DNA of 8,256 nt from Rhodobacterales bacterium UBA7416 (lineage in GTDB: Bacteria > Pseudomonadota > Alphaproteobacteria > Rhodobacterales > Rhodobacteraceae): assembly GCA_002469545.1 (NCBI GenBank), contig DKMK01000048.1:1-8256 (forward strand), in the 5' to 3' direction. How positions within the stretch are numbered: position 1 is the stretch's first letter; each line of letters opens with the position of its first letter. A model generated the notes under the pieces. That model saw nothing but the letters and a program-made list of their open reading frames with translations. It made no database searches and was not told where the DNA came from. The position numbers and the translations under genes were made by a program. Shown here in pieces: positions 1-5,354 of this stretch.

Positions 1-306
1 ACCGACAAACCCGACCCGCGCAGACGGGATCAAATCCAGCACACCATCCAACAACCCATTGCCCGCACGCAGGATTGATACCAACGCCAATTTCTTGCCT
101 GCAACCACAGGCGCGTCCATGTCCTGCATCGGCGTGGTGATTGTTTTGGTGGTCATTTCCAGATTACGTGTCACTTCATAGGCCAGCAACTGGCTGGTTT
201 CCCGCATCAACTGGCGAAAATGATTGGTGGGCGTATTAACGTCCCGCATATGTGACAGTTTGTGTTGCACCAATGGGTGATCGACGACGGTTAAATGCTG
301 ATCCAT
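1..306 (-). CDS. upp: Uracil phosphoribosyltransferase, N-terminal 102 codons (3' end outside window)
   Basis: Uracil phosphoribosyltransferase makes UMP from uracil and PRPP in cytosolic pyrimidine salvage. Reading the minus strand from the ATG at 306-304 gives an open frame to the window edge. It begins MDQHLTVVDHPLVQHKLSHM, and LLAYEVTR follows further in; the HPLVQHKL and LLAYEVTR blocks are hallmarks of bacterial Upp. The SILRAGNGLLDGVLDL block near codons 78-93 matches the family's conserved RAG region. The PRPP-binding loop lies beyond the left edge. The start at 306 is chosen because it gives the family's usual N-terminus and has an AAAGGA ribosome-binding site 6 bases upstream. The same ribosome-binding site and ATG are repeated 22 bp upstream, where the ATG is out of frame. 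The family assignment is firm; completeness cannot be judged. Confidence 0.93.
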   Translation of the reverse strand, partial: MDQHLTVVDHPLVQHKLSHMRDVNTPTNHFRQLMRETSQLLAYEVTRNLEMTTKTITTPMQDMDAPVVAGKKLALVSILRAGNGLLDGVLDLIPSARVGFVG

Positions 307-341
307 GTGGGGTCCTTTGCTGATCCATGTGGGGTCCTTTT
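298..341. repeat. 22-bp tandem duplication carrying the upp ribosome-binding site and start codon
   Basis: Two direct copies lie head to tail at 298-319 and 320-341 and differ only at the last base (G319 versus T341). Read on the minus strand, each copy contains AAAGGACCCCACATGGATCAG-like sequence split over the unit, that is, a purine-rich ribosome-binding site, the ATG and the next two codons of upp. Because 22 is not a multiple of three, the distal ATG (328-326) reads a different frame from upp and meets a stop at 238-236 after 30 codons. A slipped-strand duplication is the simplest origin. Confidence 0.9.
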
Positions 342-433
342 GTTTTTACAATATGCGTAGCGGATTTTTCAAACCGGTGCCAAGGTCAATCGCCCGCCAG
401 AAAGCCAGTCATCAACCATTTACCGTCTTGTTT

Positions 434-490
434 GGTCGCATCAATTGAAGCAACAGTGAGAACGAAGTGATCAATGCGAGCAATCTTCAT
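434..490 (-). pseudogene. 5' fragment (19 codons) of a VOC/glyoxalase-superfamily gene
   Basis: The ATG at 490-488, with AGGAAAG at 507-501 ten bases upstream, opens MKIARIDHFVLTVASIDAT. This closely matches the N-terminus of vicinal-oxygen-chelate (glyoxalase-like) proteins, whose first strand typically reads xIDHFVLTVxSIxAT, with the His as a metal ligand. Homology stops abruptly after codon 19. The frame continues in a different context as KQDGKWLMTGFLAGD and ends at 388-386, giving a 34-residue chimeric ORF (386-490). It is far too short to be an active VOC enzyme (about 120-140 residues). It appears to be a promoter-plus-start fragment inserted into the neighbouring exported-protein gene. 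Confidence 0.6.
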
Positions 491-523
491 GTACGAAAAT
501 CTTTCCTATAATACAGTTCCGAT

Positions 524-553
524 AATATATACTGACATTTCTGCTTTGCACAA
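524..553 (-). promoter_or_regulatory. Putative promoter of the VOC gene fragment
   Basis: On the minus strand TTGTGC (553-548) resembles a -35 box. It is followed after 18 bp by TATATT (529-524), or after 16 bp by the overlapping TATATA (531-526). The boxes lie about 35-40 bp upstream of the ATG at 490 and just above its ribosome-binding site, which suits a captured 5' gene end. The assignment rests on consensus resemblance only. Confidence 0.35.
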
Positions 554-989
554 TCCGTGACATTTTAACTTTGTTGACACACATATTCCGCGGTTCGGGT
601 GCTAACCATGTGTAAGGCGCATAAAATCCACCCTCGACAAAGCGTCCCCCCATTTTCAACACGGTTTCCAACGCGCTCCAATATTCGGCCCGCATTTGGG
701 GCGCACGTGGCTTATATTCATCAGACAGTTTTCCAACAGGGACGTTCAGAAAATCGCGAAACTCATCATGCCCCTCGTTACCCCCAAAGCTGAGCGAGAT
801 TTCAGGACTAGCAAGCGCTACCACGGCTTCGGTATCGCGCGCGACAACGGCATCGATCAGGGCCGTGCGGTAACGCAAAAAAGAGACATCTTGGCTCGCT
901 TCGTCAATGGGAGGAACCACCAAATTCTTCTCGGCATGCAGTGATGTTGCCGATAAAAACAGCACCGTGCAGAATATCAATAGCCTCAC

Positions 990-1245
990 AATGACCCCCA
1001 ATGTCGTTTCAATCAGTGTGGCGCTTGTTAAGGGATTTATCAACCTGCGCAGATTGCGTTTATTCACCAAGCGATGACAGTGACGATAAAATAGGAAAAA
1101 TTCCACGCTTTGAATGCCAATTTTGCACCATTAAGCCAGCGGAATAGCATCAAATACCGTGTTTTTACTTGATATTCTCTACAATCAAGCGCATATGCCC
1201 ATTGTCGGGCGAAATAACCGCCCAAGTAACAAATACGGAGACCAC
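990..1245. other. Divergent intergenic region between the exported-protein pseudogene and infA
   Basis: These 256 bp separate two divergently oriented starts (GTG at 989 on minus, ATG at 1246 on plus), so promoters for both directions should lie here. On the plus strand TACAAT at 1180-1185 could be an infA -10 box, but no convincing -35 element stands at the right distance. I see no RNA gene, long repeat or supported coding sequence. The open frames that extend into the region are out-of-frame or N-terminal extensions of its neighbours. Confidence 0.5.
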
Positions 1246-1464
1246 ATGGCTAAAGAAGAACTTCTCGAATTCGATGGTGTCGTTGTAGAGCTTTTGCCCA
1301 ATGCCACATTTCGGGTAGAGCTGGAAAACGGCCATGAAATTATCGCCCACACAGCAGGCAAGATGCGTAAAAACCGCATTCGCGTTCTGGCTGGTGACAA
1401 GGTACAGGTGGAAATGACACCTTACGACTTGTCCAAGGGTCGCATTAATTTCCGCTACAAATAA
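1246..1464 (+). CDS. infA: Translation initiation factor IF-1
   Basis: IF-1 is a small OB-fold (S1-like) protein that occupies the ribosomal A site during initiation and helps IF-2 and IF-3 select the initiator tRNA. The ATG at 1246 gives a 72-residue product beginning MAKEELLEFDGVVVELLPNA, the exact family length. The hallmark blocks FRVELENGHEIIAHTAGKMR, RIRVLAGDKVQVEMTPYDL and the ending GRINFRYK are all present. A GGAG ribosome-binding site (1237-1240) precedes this ATG. An in-frame ATG at 1159 would add 29 non-homologous residues and is rejected. It is the first gene of the infA-maf-rng group; maf starts 4 bp after its stop. Confidence 0.97.
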   Translation: MAKEELLEFDGVVVELLPNATFRVELENGHEIIAHTAGKMRKNRIRVLAGDKVQVEMTPYDLSKGRINFRYK

Positions 1465-1468
1465 CCTC

Positions 1469-2047
1469 ATGAAACTGATCCTGGGTTCTGCGTCGCCGCG
1501 TAGGCGCGAATTACTGGCTCAAATCGGTGTTGTGGCGGATGATATCATCCCCGCGGATATCGATGAAACACCCCAAAAGGGTGAACGCCCTGTGCCATAT
1601 GCAAAACGTATGGCCATGGAAAAGGCACGCGCGATTGACACCGATGAATTGGTGCTGTCGGCTGACACCATCGTATCCGCAGGCATTCGCATTTTGGGTA
1701 AACCGCGCGATGCCGCACAGGCTGTTGAATATCTGACATTGCTATCTGGCCGTCGCCACCGCGTCACCACATCCGTTGCACTACGTCACGGTGACCAAAC
1801 GTGGTCGCGGACTGTAACAACAGCCGTGCGCATGAAAAACCTGTCAGATCATGAAATCTCCGCCTATATCCGATCCAATGAATGGATGGGCAAGGCAGGT
1901 GGCTACGCCATCCAAGGTATCGCATCCGCATTCATTCCATTCATTTCAGGCAGCTATTCCAACGTTGTTGGATTGCCCCTGACCGAAACCGCAAATCTGC
2001 TCATTGGTGCAGGCTTTTCTGTATCCTACGAAGGAATACCCTCATGA
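1469..2047 (+). CDS. maf: Maf family nucleoside triphosphate pyrophosphatase (probably dTTP/UTP type)
   Basis: Maf proteins hydrolyse non-canonical or excess nucleoside triphosphates to monophosphates and pyrophosphate. The 192-residue product, of normal family length, has the N-terminal signature GSASPRRRELL (residues 6-16), the catalytic Asp66 in SADTIVS, GKPRD with Lys78, and AGGYAIQG (143-150) with Gln149, followed by GSYSNVVGLPL (161-171). The AGxYAIQG form fits the YhdE-like dTTP/UTP subgroup better than the YceF-like 7-methyl-GTP subgroup. No clear ribosome-binding site precedes the ATG at 1469. The infA stop is only 4 bp upstream, so translational coupling is likely. Its 3' end overlaps rng by ATGA. 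The family is certain; the substrate is inferred. Confidence 0.95.
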   Translation: MKLILGSASPRRRELLAQIGVVADDIIPADIDETPQKGERPVPYAKRMAMEKARAIDTDELVLSADTIVSAGIRILGKPRDAAQAVEYLTLLSGRRHRVTTSVALRHGDQTWSRTVTTAVRMKNLSDHEISAYIRSNEWMGKAGGYAIQGIASAFIPFISGSYSNVVGLPLTETANLLIGAGFSVSYEGIPS

Positions 2048-3093
2048 AAAAAGGCCGCATTGTCGTTCTAGATCAGGTAAACAACAAAAGCGCCGCGGCA
2101 CTCTTGGTAAATGGTCAATTGCACGACCTTTTTATCGAAGCTGACACCGCAGCCCCACAGCCCGAAGCAATTTATAATGCGCGTGCGGGTTTACCTATGA
2201 AAGGCCAAAACGGCCTCATCTTAAACCTAGGCAATGGTCAAAAAGGTTTCCTACGCAATGCCAAAGGCATTCCTCAAGGAACCAAAATGACGGTTCAGGT
2301 GATGACACACGCTGAAATCGGTAAAGCCGCGCCTGTGGTAAATAAATTAATATTCAAAAGTCGCTATTGCATTGTCACTCCCGAAGCACCCGGCCTAAAC
2401 GTGGCGCGTTCCATCAAAGACGACGAAGAACGCGAACGCTTATTGGAAATCGTGCATGATTGCATTGACCAACGTGACGCCAATTATGGCCTAATCATTC
2501 GATCATCGGCGATGGATGTTGATGGCGACGCAATCAGTGACGACATCAATGCCATGTATGATCTTGCTGACGACGTCATGGCACAGTCAAATGGCGAACC
2601 TGGCCTTATAATGCCAGCACCCAGCGCTGAAATGCGTGCATGGCGTGATTGGGTAAATCCCGATCCAGACGAAGTCATAAATCAAACAGGCAGCTTCGAA
2701 GATATGGGCGTCTGGGATCATATAGAACGTCTTAAACGCCCACGAGTATCCCTGCCAGACGGCGCGTCAATGATAATCGAACCAACATCAGCATTAGTGG
2801 CCGTGGACGTCAACACGGGCTCTGATTTCTCACTCAGCGCCGGCTTAAAGGCGAATTTAGCAACAGCTAAAGAACTTCCAAAACAATTGGCATTACGTGG
2901 CCTTGGTGGTCAAATCGTTATTGATTTTGCACCCTCGCCCAAAAAGGATCGCCGCACGATCGAAAGCGCTCTGAATGCTGCTTTTCGCAAAGGCAGCATT
3001 GATACTATTGTTGTAGGTTGGACAACCCTTGGAAACTTCGAATTACAGCGCAAACGCGAGCGTATTCCATTAACCGAGCTCTTGGATGATTAG
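2044..3093 (+). CDS. rng: Ribonuclease E/G family endoribonuclease, short form
   Basis: RNase E/G enzymes cut single-stranded AU-rich RNA in mRNA decay and rRNA maturation. The 349-residue product starts MKKGRIVVLDQ at the ATG that overlaps the maf stop (2044-2047). It contains an S1-like region (about residues 25-105, with GQNGLILNLGNGQKGFL) and the catalytic DNase-I-like domain, with Asp255 and Asn257 in VAVDVNTG and Asp294 in IVIDFAPSPKKDRR. These correspond to Asp303, Asn305 and Asp346 of E. coli RNase E. The protein ends at RKRERIPLTELLDD, just before the zinc-link CPxC motif and small domain of E. coli RNase E/G. Such short forms are, as I recall, usual in Rhodobacterales. The longer frame opening at 1882 runs through maf and is not the start. 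Symbol by similarity to RNase G. Confidence 0.93.
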   Translation: MKKGRIVVLDQVNNKSAAALLVNGQLHDLFIEADTAAPQPEAIYNARAGLPMKGQNGLILNLGNGQKGFLRNAKGIPQGTKMTVQVMTHAEIGKAAPVVNKLIFKSRYCIVTPEAPGLNVARSIKDDEERERLLEIVHDCIDQRDANYGLIIRSSAMDVDGDAISDDINAMYDLADDVMAQSNGEPGLIMPAPSAEMRAWRDWVNPDPDEVINQTGSFEDMGVWDHIERLKRPRVSLPDGASMIIEPTSALVAVDVNTGSDFSLSAGLKANLATAKELPKQLALRGLGGQIVIDFAPSPKKDRRTIESALNAAFRKGSIDTIVVGWTTLGNFELQRKRERIPLTELLDD

Positions 3094-3851
3094 GCCAATT
3101 GGCTAACTAATCCAGCAATACTTAAGCACATTAACAAAACCAAGCAAAACCGTTTGTAAAACCCTTGCAAGCTGGGCCGGAACAGGCTGACGCCAACAAA
3201 CACGCCAACTAACAAAACCGGCGCAAAAACCACGCCCCGCATCAACGCACGCATATCCATAATGCCATACGATAGATGCCAAACCAGTGACGTAAACATC
3301 CCAACAAACAAAAACATGACTAAAGCCCCACGCATTGAACGTGGATCGGCCTTACTCGCTAAAACATACAACGCCACAACCATGCCGCCAACTGACGCTA
3401 ACCCCGTCGCTATCCCCGCGAAAAACCCAGTGCCGTACAGGCCGGCGCGCGTGCCAACAAAGCTGGGCGTGATTTTGAATAATTGCAAAATTGCCAAACT
3501 TAAAATCAAAACCAACGCCACAATCCGTGTAACCTCGACGGGCAACGTTGTGGTCGCCATCAATCCGATCGGCACACCAATTGCAGACCCAATCGCCAAA
3601 ACCCAAACAATCGACATGTCAGCGTCACGCACGCCACCACGCAGCATAACCAAACTAGCGATACCCTCCAAAAGATACGACATTGGGATCAATTCAACAG
3701 TGGGTAATATTCCAGCCATACTAGCCACGACAATTGCTGACAACGCAAAGCCCGCAAAGCCACGCACTAGCCCGGCCACGAATACTGCGGACACACAATA
3801 TAAAAACTGCATATCGGTCAGTTGGGTTAATTCGGCAAGGTAATGAAACAT
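3090..3851 (-). CDS. TauE/SafE-family membrane permease (sulfite exporter-like)
   Basis: The 253-residue product is almost entirely hydrophobic, with about eight membrane segments (roughly 16-47, 53-71, 80-99, 106-125, 137-165, 176-195, 206-224 and 234-251). The Gly-rich GLVRGFAGFALSAI (28-40) near the N-terminus and its weaker internal echo GFFAGIATGLASVGG (142-156) are the paired signatures of the TauE/SafE (DUF81) family. Members export organic or inorganic anions such as sulfite, sulfoacetate or taurine-related compounds. The substrate here cannot be read from the sequence, and no sulfur-metabolism gene is adjacent. The ATG at 3851 has only a weak GGGT upstream; Met14 (3812) is an alternative start. 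The stop codon overlaps the end of rng convergently by 4 bp. The gene interrupts an otherwise co-directional housekeeping block, suggesting later insertion. Confidence 0.88.
   Translation of the reverse strand: MFHYLAELTQLTDMQFLYCVSAVFVAGLVRGFAGFALSAIVVASMAGILPTVELIPMSYLLEGIASLVMLRGGVRDADMSIVWVLAIGSAIGVPIGLMATTTLPVEVTRIVALVLILSLAILQLFKITPSFVGTRAGLYGTGFFAGIATGLASVGGMVVALYVLASKADPRSMRGALVMFLFVGMFTSLVWHLSYGIMDMRALMRGVVFAPVLLVGVFVGVSLFRPSLQGFYKRFCLVLLMCLSIAGLVSQLA
3094..3103. other. 10-bp palindrome at the rng/permease convergence point
   Basis: GCCAATTGGC directly follows the rng stop and lies within the transcribed 3' end of the permease gene. It is a perfect palindrome but has no T-run on either side, so it is not a convincing intrinsic terminator. 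It may be chance. Confidence 0.3.
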
Positions 3852-3950
3852 AATTACCCATAACTTACGCCACTATATCGACAAGCAGAAAAACGACTTT
3901 ATCCACCCACAAAGTTATCCTAAATTAGACCGAGTCATAAAGGATAACCT

Positions 3951-4133
3951 ATGCCCTGCCCCATGTGCAAAAAAGAACCCGATGCCAAATACCGCCCCTT
4001 TTGCTCCAAACGTTGTGCGGATCTGGATTTAGGAAAATGGCTGACTGGTTCCTATGCAATTCCCGCAGCTGATACGGATGAAGAGGATGGAATTTCATCA
4101 GATGTAATCCCAAGCGAAAGTAATTTACACTAG
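3951..4133 (+). CDS. yacG: DNA gyrase inhibitor / zinc-binding protein YacG
   Basis: YacG is a small zinc-finger protein that, in E. coli, binds DNA gyrase and inhibits its DNA binding. The 60-residue product begins MPCPMCKKE and contains Cys3, Cys6, Cys18 and Cys22 in the pattern CPxC...FCSKRC, followed by the family's ADLDLGKWLTGSYAIP block. An acidic, variable tail completes it. AAAGGA stands about 6 bases before the ATG. In related genomes I recall yacG directly downstream of rng; here the permease gene on the other strand lies between, and yacG has about 100 bp of its own upstream sequence that must now hold a promoter. tRNA-Phe follows 79 bp downstream. Confidence 0.93.
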   Translation: MPCPMCKKEPDAKYRPFCSKRCADLDLGKWLTGSYAIPAADTDEEDGISSDVIPSESNLH

Positions 4134-4188
4134 GGCGCAAATTCCGCTTGCACCAATGCAAACATAATCCTAAAACGCCCCCACCCAA

Positions 4189-4206
4189 GATGTCATCTAA
4201 GACATC
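4189..4206 (+). other. Small inverted repeat just upstream of tRNA-Phe
   Basis: GATGTC (4189-4194) and GACATC (4201-4206) can form a 6-bp stem with a 6-base loop. It ends 6 bases before the mature tRNA 5' end. If transcribed with the tRNA it would lie in the 5' leader removed by RNase P. It is short enough to be chance. Confidence 0.3.
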
Positions 4207-4212
4207 GATCGT

Positions 4213-4287
4213 GCCCGAGTAGCTCAGGGGTAGAGCAGCGGATTGAAAATCCGCGTGTCGGTGGTTCAAATCCGCCCTCGGGCACCA
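4213..4287 (+). tRNA. tRNA-Phe (anticodon GAA)
   Basis: The 75-base sequence folds as a standard cloverleaf. The acceptor stem pairs GCCCGAG (4213-4219) with CTCGGGC (4277-4283), followed by discriminator A and an encoded CCA (4285-4287). The D arm is AGCTCAGGGGTAGAGC. The anticodon stem GCGGA/TCCGC encloses loop TTGAAAA, with anticodon GAA at 4245-4247. The T arm contains GGTTCAAATCC. It lies downstream of yacG, as in related alphaproteobacteria. No duplicated 3' end of the tRNA that would mark an integrated element was seen in the rest of the window. Confidence 0.97.
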
Positions 4288-4308
4288 TTTCACTCACTCA
4301 AATCAAGT

Positions 4309-4325
4309 AAACAATTATTGTTTTT
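4309..4325 (+). terminator. Weak AT-only hairpin with T-run after tRNA-Phe
   Basis: AAACAA (4309-4314) and TTGTTT (4318-4323) can pair around TTA, with T continuing to 4325. The stem lies 22 bases after the tRNA. It is AT-rich and therefore weak as an intrinsic terminator. Confidence 0.3.
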
Positions 4326-4339
4326 CTAGACATACCTTG

Positions 4340-4375
4340 AAACTGACCCCGTTTGGGTCCCTTGGTCTGTTTTTT
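4340..4375 (+). terminator. Candidate intrinsic terminator downstream of tRNA-Phe
   Basis: AAAC-T-GACC (4340-4348) pairs with GGTC-T-GTTT (4364-4372) with one T/T mismatch, and six T residues occupy 4370-4375. An alternative inner stem pairs GACCC (4345-4349) with GGGTC (4355-4359). The position about 50 bases after the tRNA suits its terminator, but the two foldings compete and neither is textbook. Confidence 0.4.
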
Positions 4376-4459
4376 CAAAGAAACAAGGTTATGGTTTTGA
4401 GCTTTCCTTACATCATCTTCACAAGGCAAAACGTTTGATTTTCCAAAGAAAGATCAGCT

Positions 4460-4507
4460 ATGGCCCAACTACCAGATCGCCACGTCAATTTAATCATTGA
4501 ACTTTAA
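4460..4507 (+). pseudogene. 15-codon ORF, possible remnant of a lost gene
   Basis: The ATG at 4460, preceded by purine-rich AAAGAAAGATC, reads MAQLPDRHVNLIIEL and then TAA. The LPDRxVxLxI pattern resembles a piece of a folded protein rather than random sequence; I am vaguely reminded of Fic-family proteins but cannot support that. It could equally be a small peptide or chance. Confidence 0.2.
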
Positions 4508-4631
4508 GTTCGAATAGCCAAAAGTTAATTTTCGCGATCCACAGACAGTATTTCGCCCTGTGCAGGACTTTATCTAAAATATCACAAACTTTACGTCTCA
4601 ATAAATATAATACCTGTCAAAAACAAATACG

Positions 4632-4663
4632 TGCTATAGTATTTTCAACGTTTTATTATAGCA
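4632..4663. promoter_or_regulatory. Inverted repeat, candidate operator of the XRE-cupin regulator
   Basis: TGCTATAGTA (4632-4641) and TATTATAGCA (4654-4663) form a 10-bp inverted repeat with one mismatch and a 12-bp spacer. The arm centres are 22 bp apart, about two helical turns, as expected for a dimeric HTH protein. The repeat ends 22 bp before the regulator ATG. TATAGT (4635-4640) inside the left arm could be a -10 box, with CTGTCA (4614-4619) as a weak -35 at a short 15-bp spacing. Binding here would fit autoregulation. Confidence 0.5.
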
Positions 4664-4685
4664 GAATTTCATTACTATTGGGGCT

Positions 4686-5354
4686 ATGGAGATAGAATTG
4701 AATATACAGCAATCAGCTAAAAAATCTAAACGCGTGAAGCTTGATCAAGACCCTCACCGTACAACCGAAGTTCGTGAAAAAGTTCTGGAATTGGCGATCG
4801 GTCGCGAAGTGCGTGCGCATCGCCGCCAGAAATCTATGACCGTTGCGGAACTGGCGAACGTAACAGGGCTATCTATTGGCATGTTGTCTAAGATTGAAAA
4901 TGGAAACACATCTCCTTCCCTTAACACTTTACAGACGCTTGCTGGGGCTTTGGCAATTCCAATCACAGCATTCTTTCGCGGCTTTGAAAGTACACGCACG
5001 GCCGTTCATACTAAATCAGGTGAAGGTGTGGAATCTGAACGTGCGGGTACACGCGCAGGGCACCAATATAATCTTTTGGGCCACATCGGCACGAATTCAA
5101 GTGGGGTGATCGTCGAGCCCTATTTAATTTCTTTGACCAGCAAGTCCGATACTTTTGAAACCTTTCAACACGATGGAATTGAAACAATTTACATTTTAGA
5201 AGGCGAAATAGACTATCGCCACGGCGATAAAGTGTATCCTTTAAAACCGGGTGATACTCTATTTTTCGATGCTGACGCGCCCCATGGCCCCGAAAAGTTA
5301 ATAAAACTTCCCGCAAAATACTTGTCGATAATTTCGTACCCTCAGGCGGATTAA
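4686..5354 (+). CDS. XRE-family transcriptional regulator with C-terminal cupin domain
   Basis: The 222-residue product has a basic N-terminal tail, a Cro/C1-type HTH at about residues 36-97 (REVRAHRR, AELANVTGLSIGMLSKIENG, SPSLNTLQTLAGAL) and a cupin fold at about 140-218. Cupin motif 1 is HDGIETIYILEGEIDY (162-177), with His162 and Glu166 as likely metal ligands. Motif 2 runs from KPGDTLFF to DADAPHG, with His200. Such proteins bind DNA through the HTH and sense a small ligand or metal through the cupin. GGGG at 4680-4683 lies close ahead of the ATG at 4686. The gene converges on the dmm operon and shares TTAA (5351-5354) with dmmC, so both stops overlap. Regulation of the dmm genes is plausible from position but unproven; the ligand is unknown. 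Members of this family occur in many amine and amino-acid catabolic loci. Confidence 0.9.
   Translation: MEIELNIQQSAKKSKRVKLDQDPHRTTEVREKVLELAIGREVRAHRRQKSMTVAELANVTGLSIGMLSKIENGNTSPSLNTLQTLAGALAIPITAFFRGFESTRTAVHTKSGEGVESERAGTRAGHQYNLLGHIGTNSSGVIVEPYLISLTSKSDTFETFQHDGIETIYILEGEIDYRHGDKVYPLKPGDTLFFDADAPHGPEKLIKLPAKYLSIISYPQAD

Larger units (their letters stand above)
386..989 (-). pseudogene. Exported protein of unknown function, C-terminal half lost and replaced
   Basis: The GTG at 989-987 has a GGGGG tract 5-9 bases upstream and starts a typical signal peptide: VRLLIFCTVLFLSATSLHA, basic then hydrophobic, with a plausible cleavage after LHA. The mature part includes SFLRYRTALIDAVVARD, a SFGG segment and a GGFYAPYTW block, and resembles secreted alphaproteobacterial proteins of unknown function that, as I recall, continue into an SH3-like C-terminal domain. 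That domain is missing. From about position 590 the frame enters unrelated AT-rich sequence and stops at 471-473. A stretch reading DGKWLMTGFLAGD followed by TGA at 386-388 looks like the original C-terminus, now cut off from the N-terminal half. An upstream ATG at 1106 would add about 39 residues before the signal peptide and is less likely. The signal peptide is visible in the sequence; the mosaic reading is inferred from remembered family members. Confidence 0.6.
4288..4685. other. AT-rich intergenic region between tRNA-Phe and the XRE-cupin gene
   Basis: These 398 bp hold no supported full gene. From left to right I see an AT-only hairpin with a T-run, a second terminator-like hairpin, a 15-codon ORF (4460-4507) that may be a gene remnant, an AT-rich stretch and an inverted repeat directly ahead of the regulator. 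The size and composition, in a window where other gaps are small, suggest decayed sequence or a regulatory region. Confidence 0.5.

Noticed and set aside
1165..1470. Minus-strand open frames opposite infA
   Set aside because: They are antisense shadows of the IF-1 gene, whose product matches the family along its full length.
1882..2043. Long N-terminal extension of the ribonuclease frame running through maf
   Set aside because: It overlaps the conserved C-terminal half of maf in another frame, has no family similarity, and the ATG at 2044 gives the standard N-terminus MKKGRIVVLDQ.
3262..3843. Plus-strand open frame of 193 codons opposite the permease gene
   Set aside because: Its composition (rich in Thr, Pro, Ala and Asn) is what results from reading a hydrophobic membrane-protein gene backwards; the minus-strand product has clear TauE/SafE features.
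3949..4293. Minus-strand open frame of 114 codons across yacG and tRNA-Phe
   Set aside because: It runs antisense through a tRNA gene and a recognised yacG; peptides such as PRADLNHRHADFQSAALPLSY are typical false translations of tRNA antisense.
4213..4685. Genomic island attachment site at tRNA-Phe
   Set aside because: No duplicated tRNA 3' end, integrase gene or other mobile-element gene was found downstream within the window.
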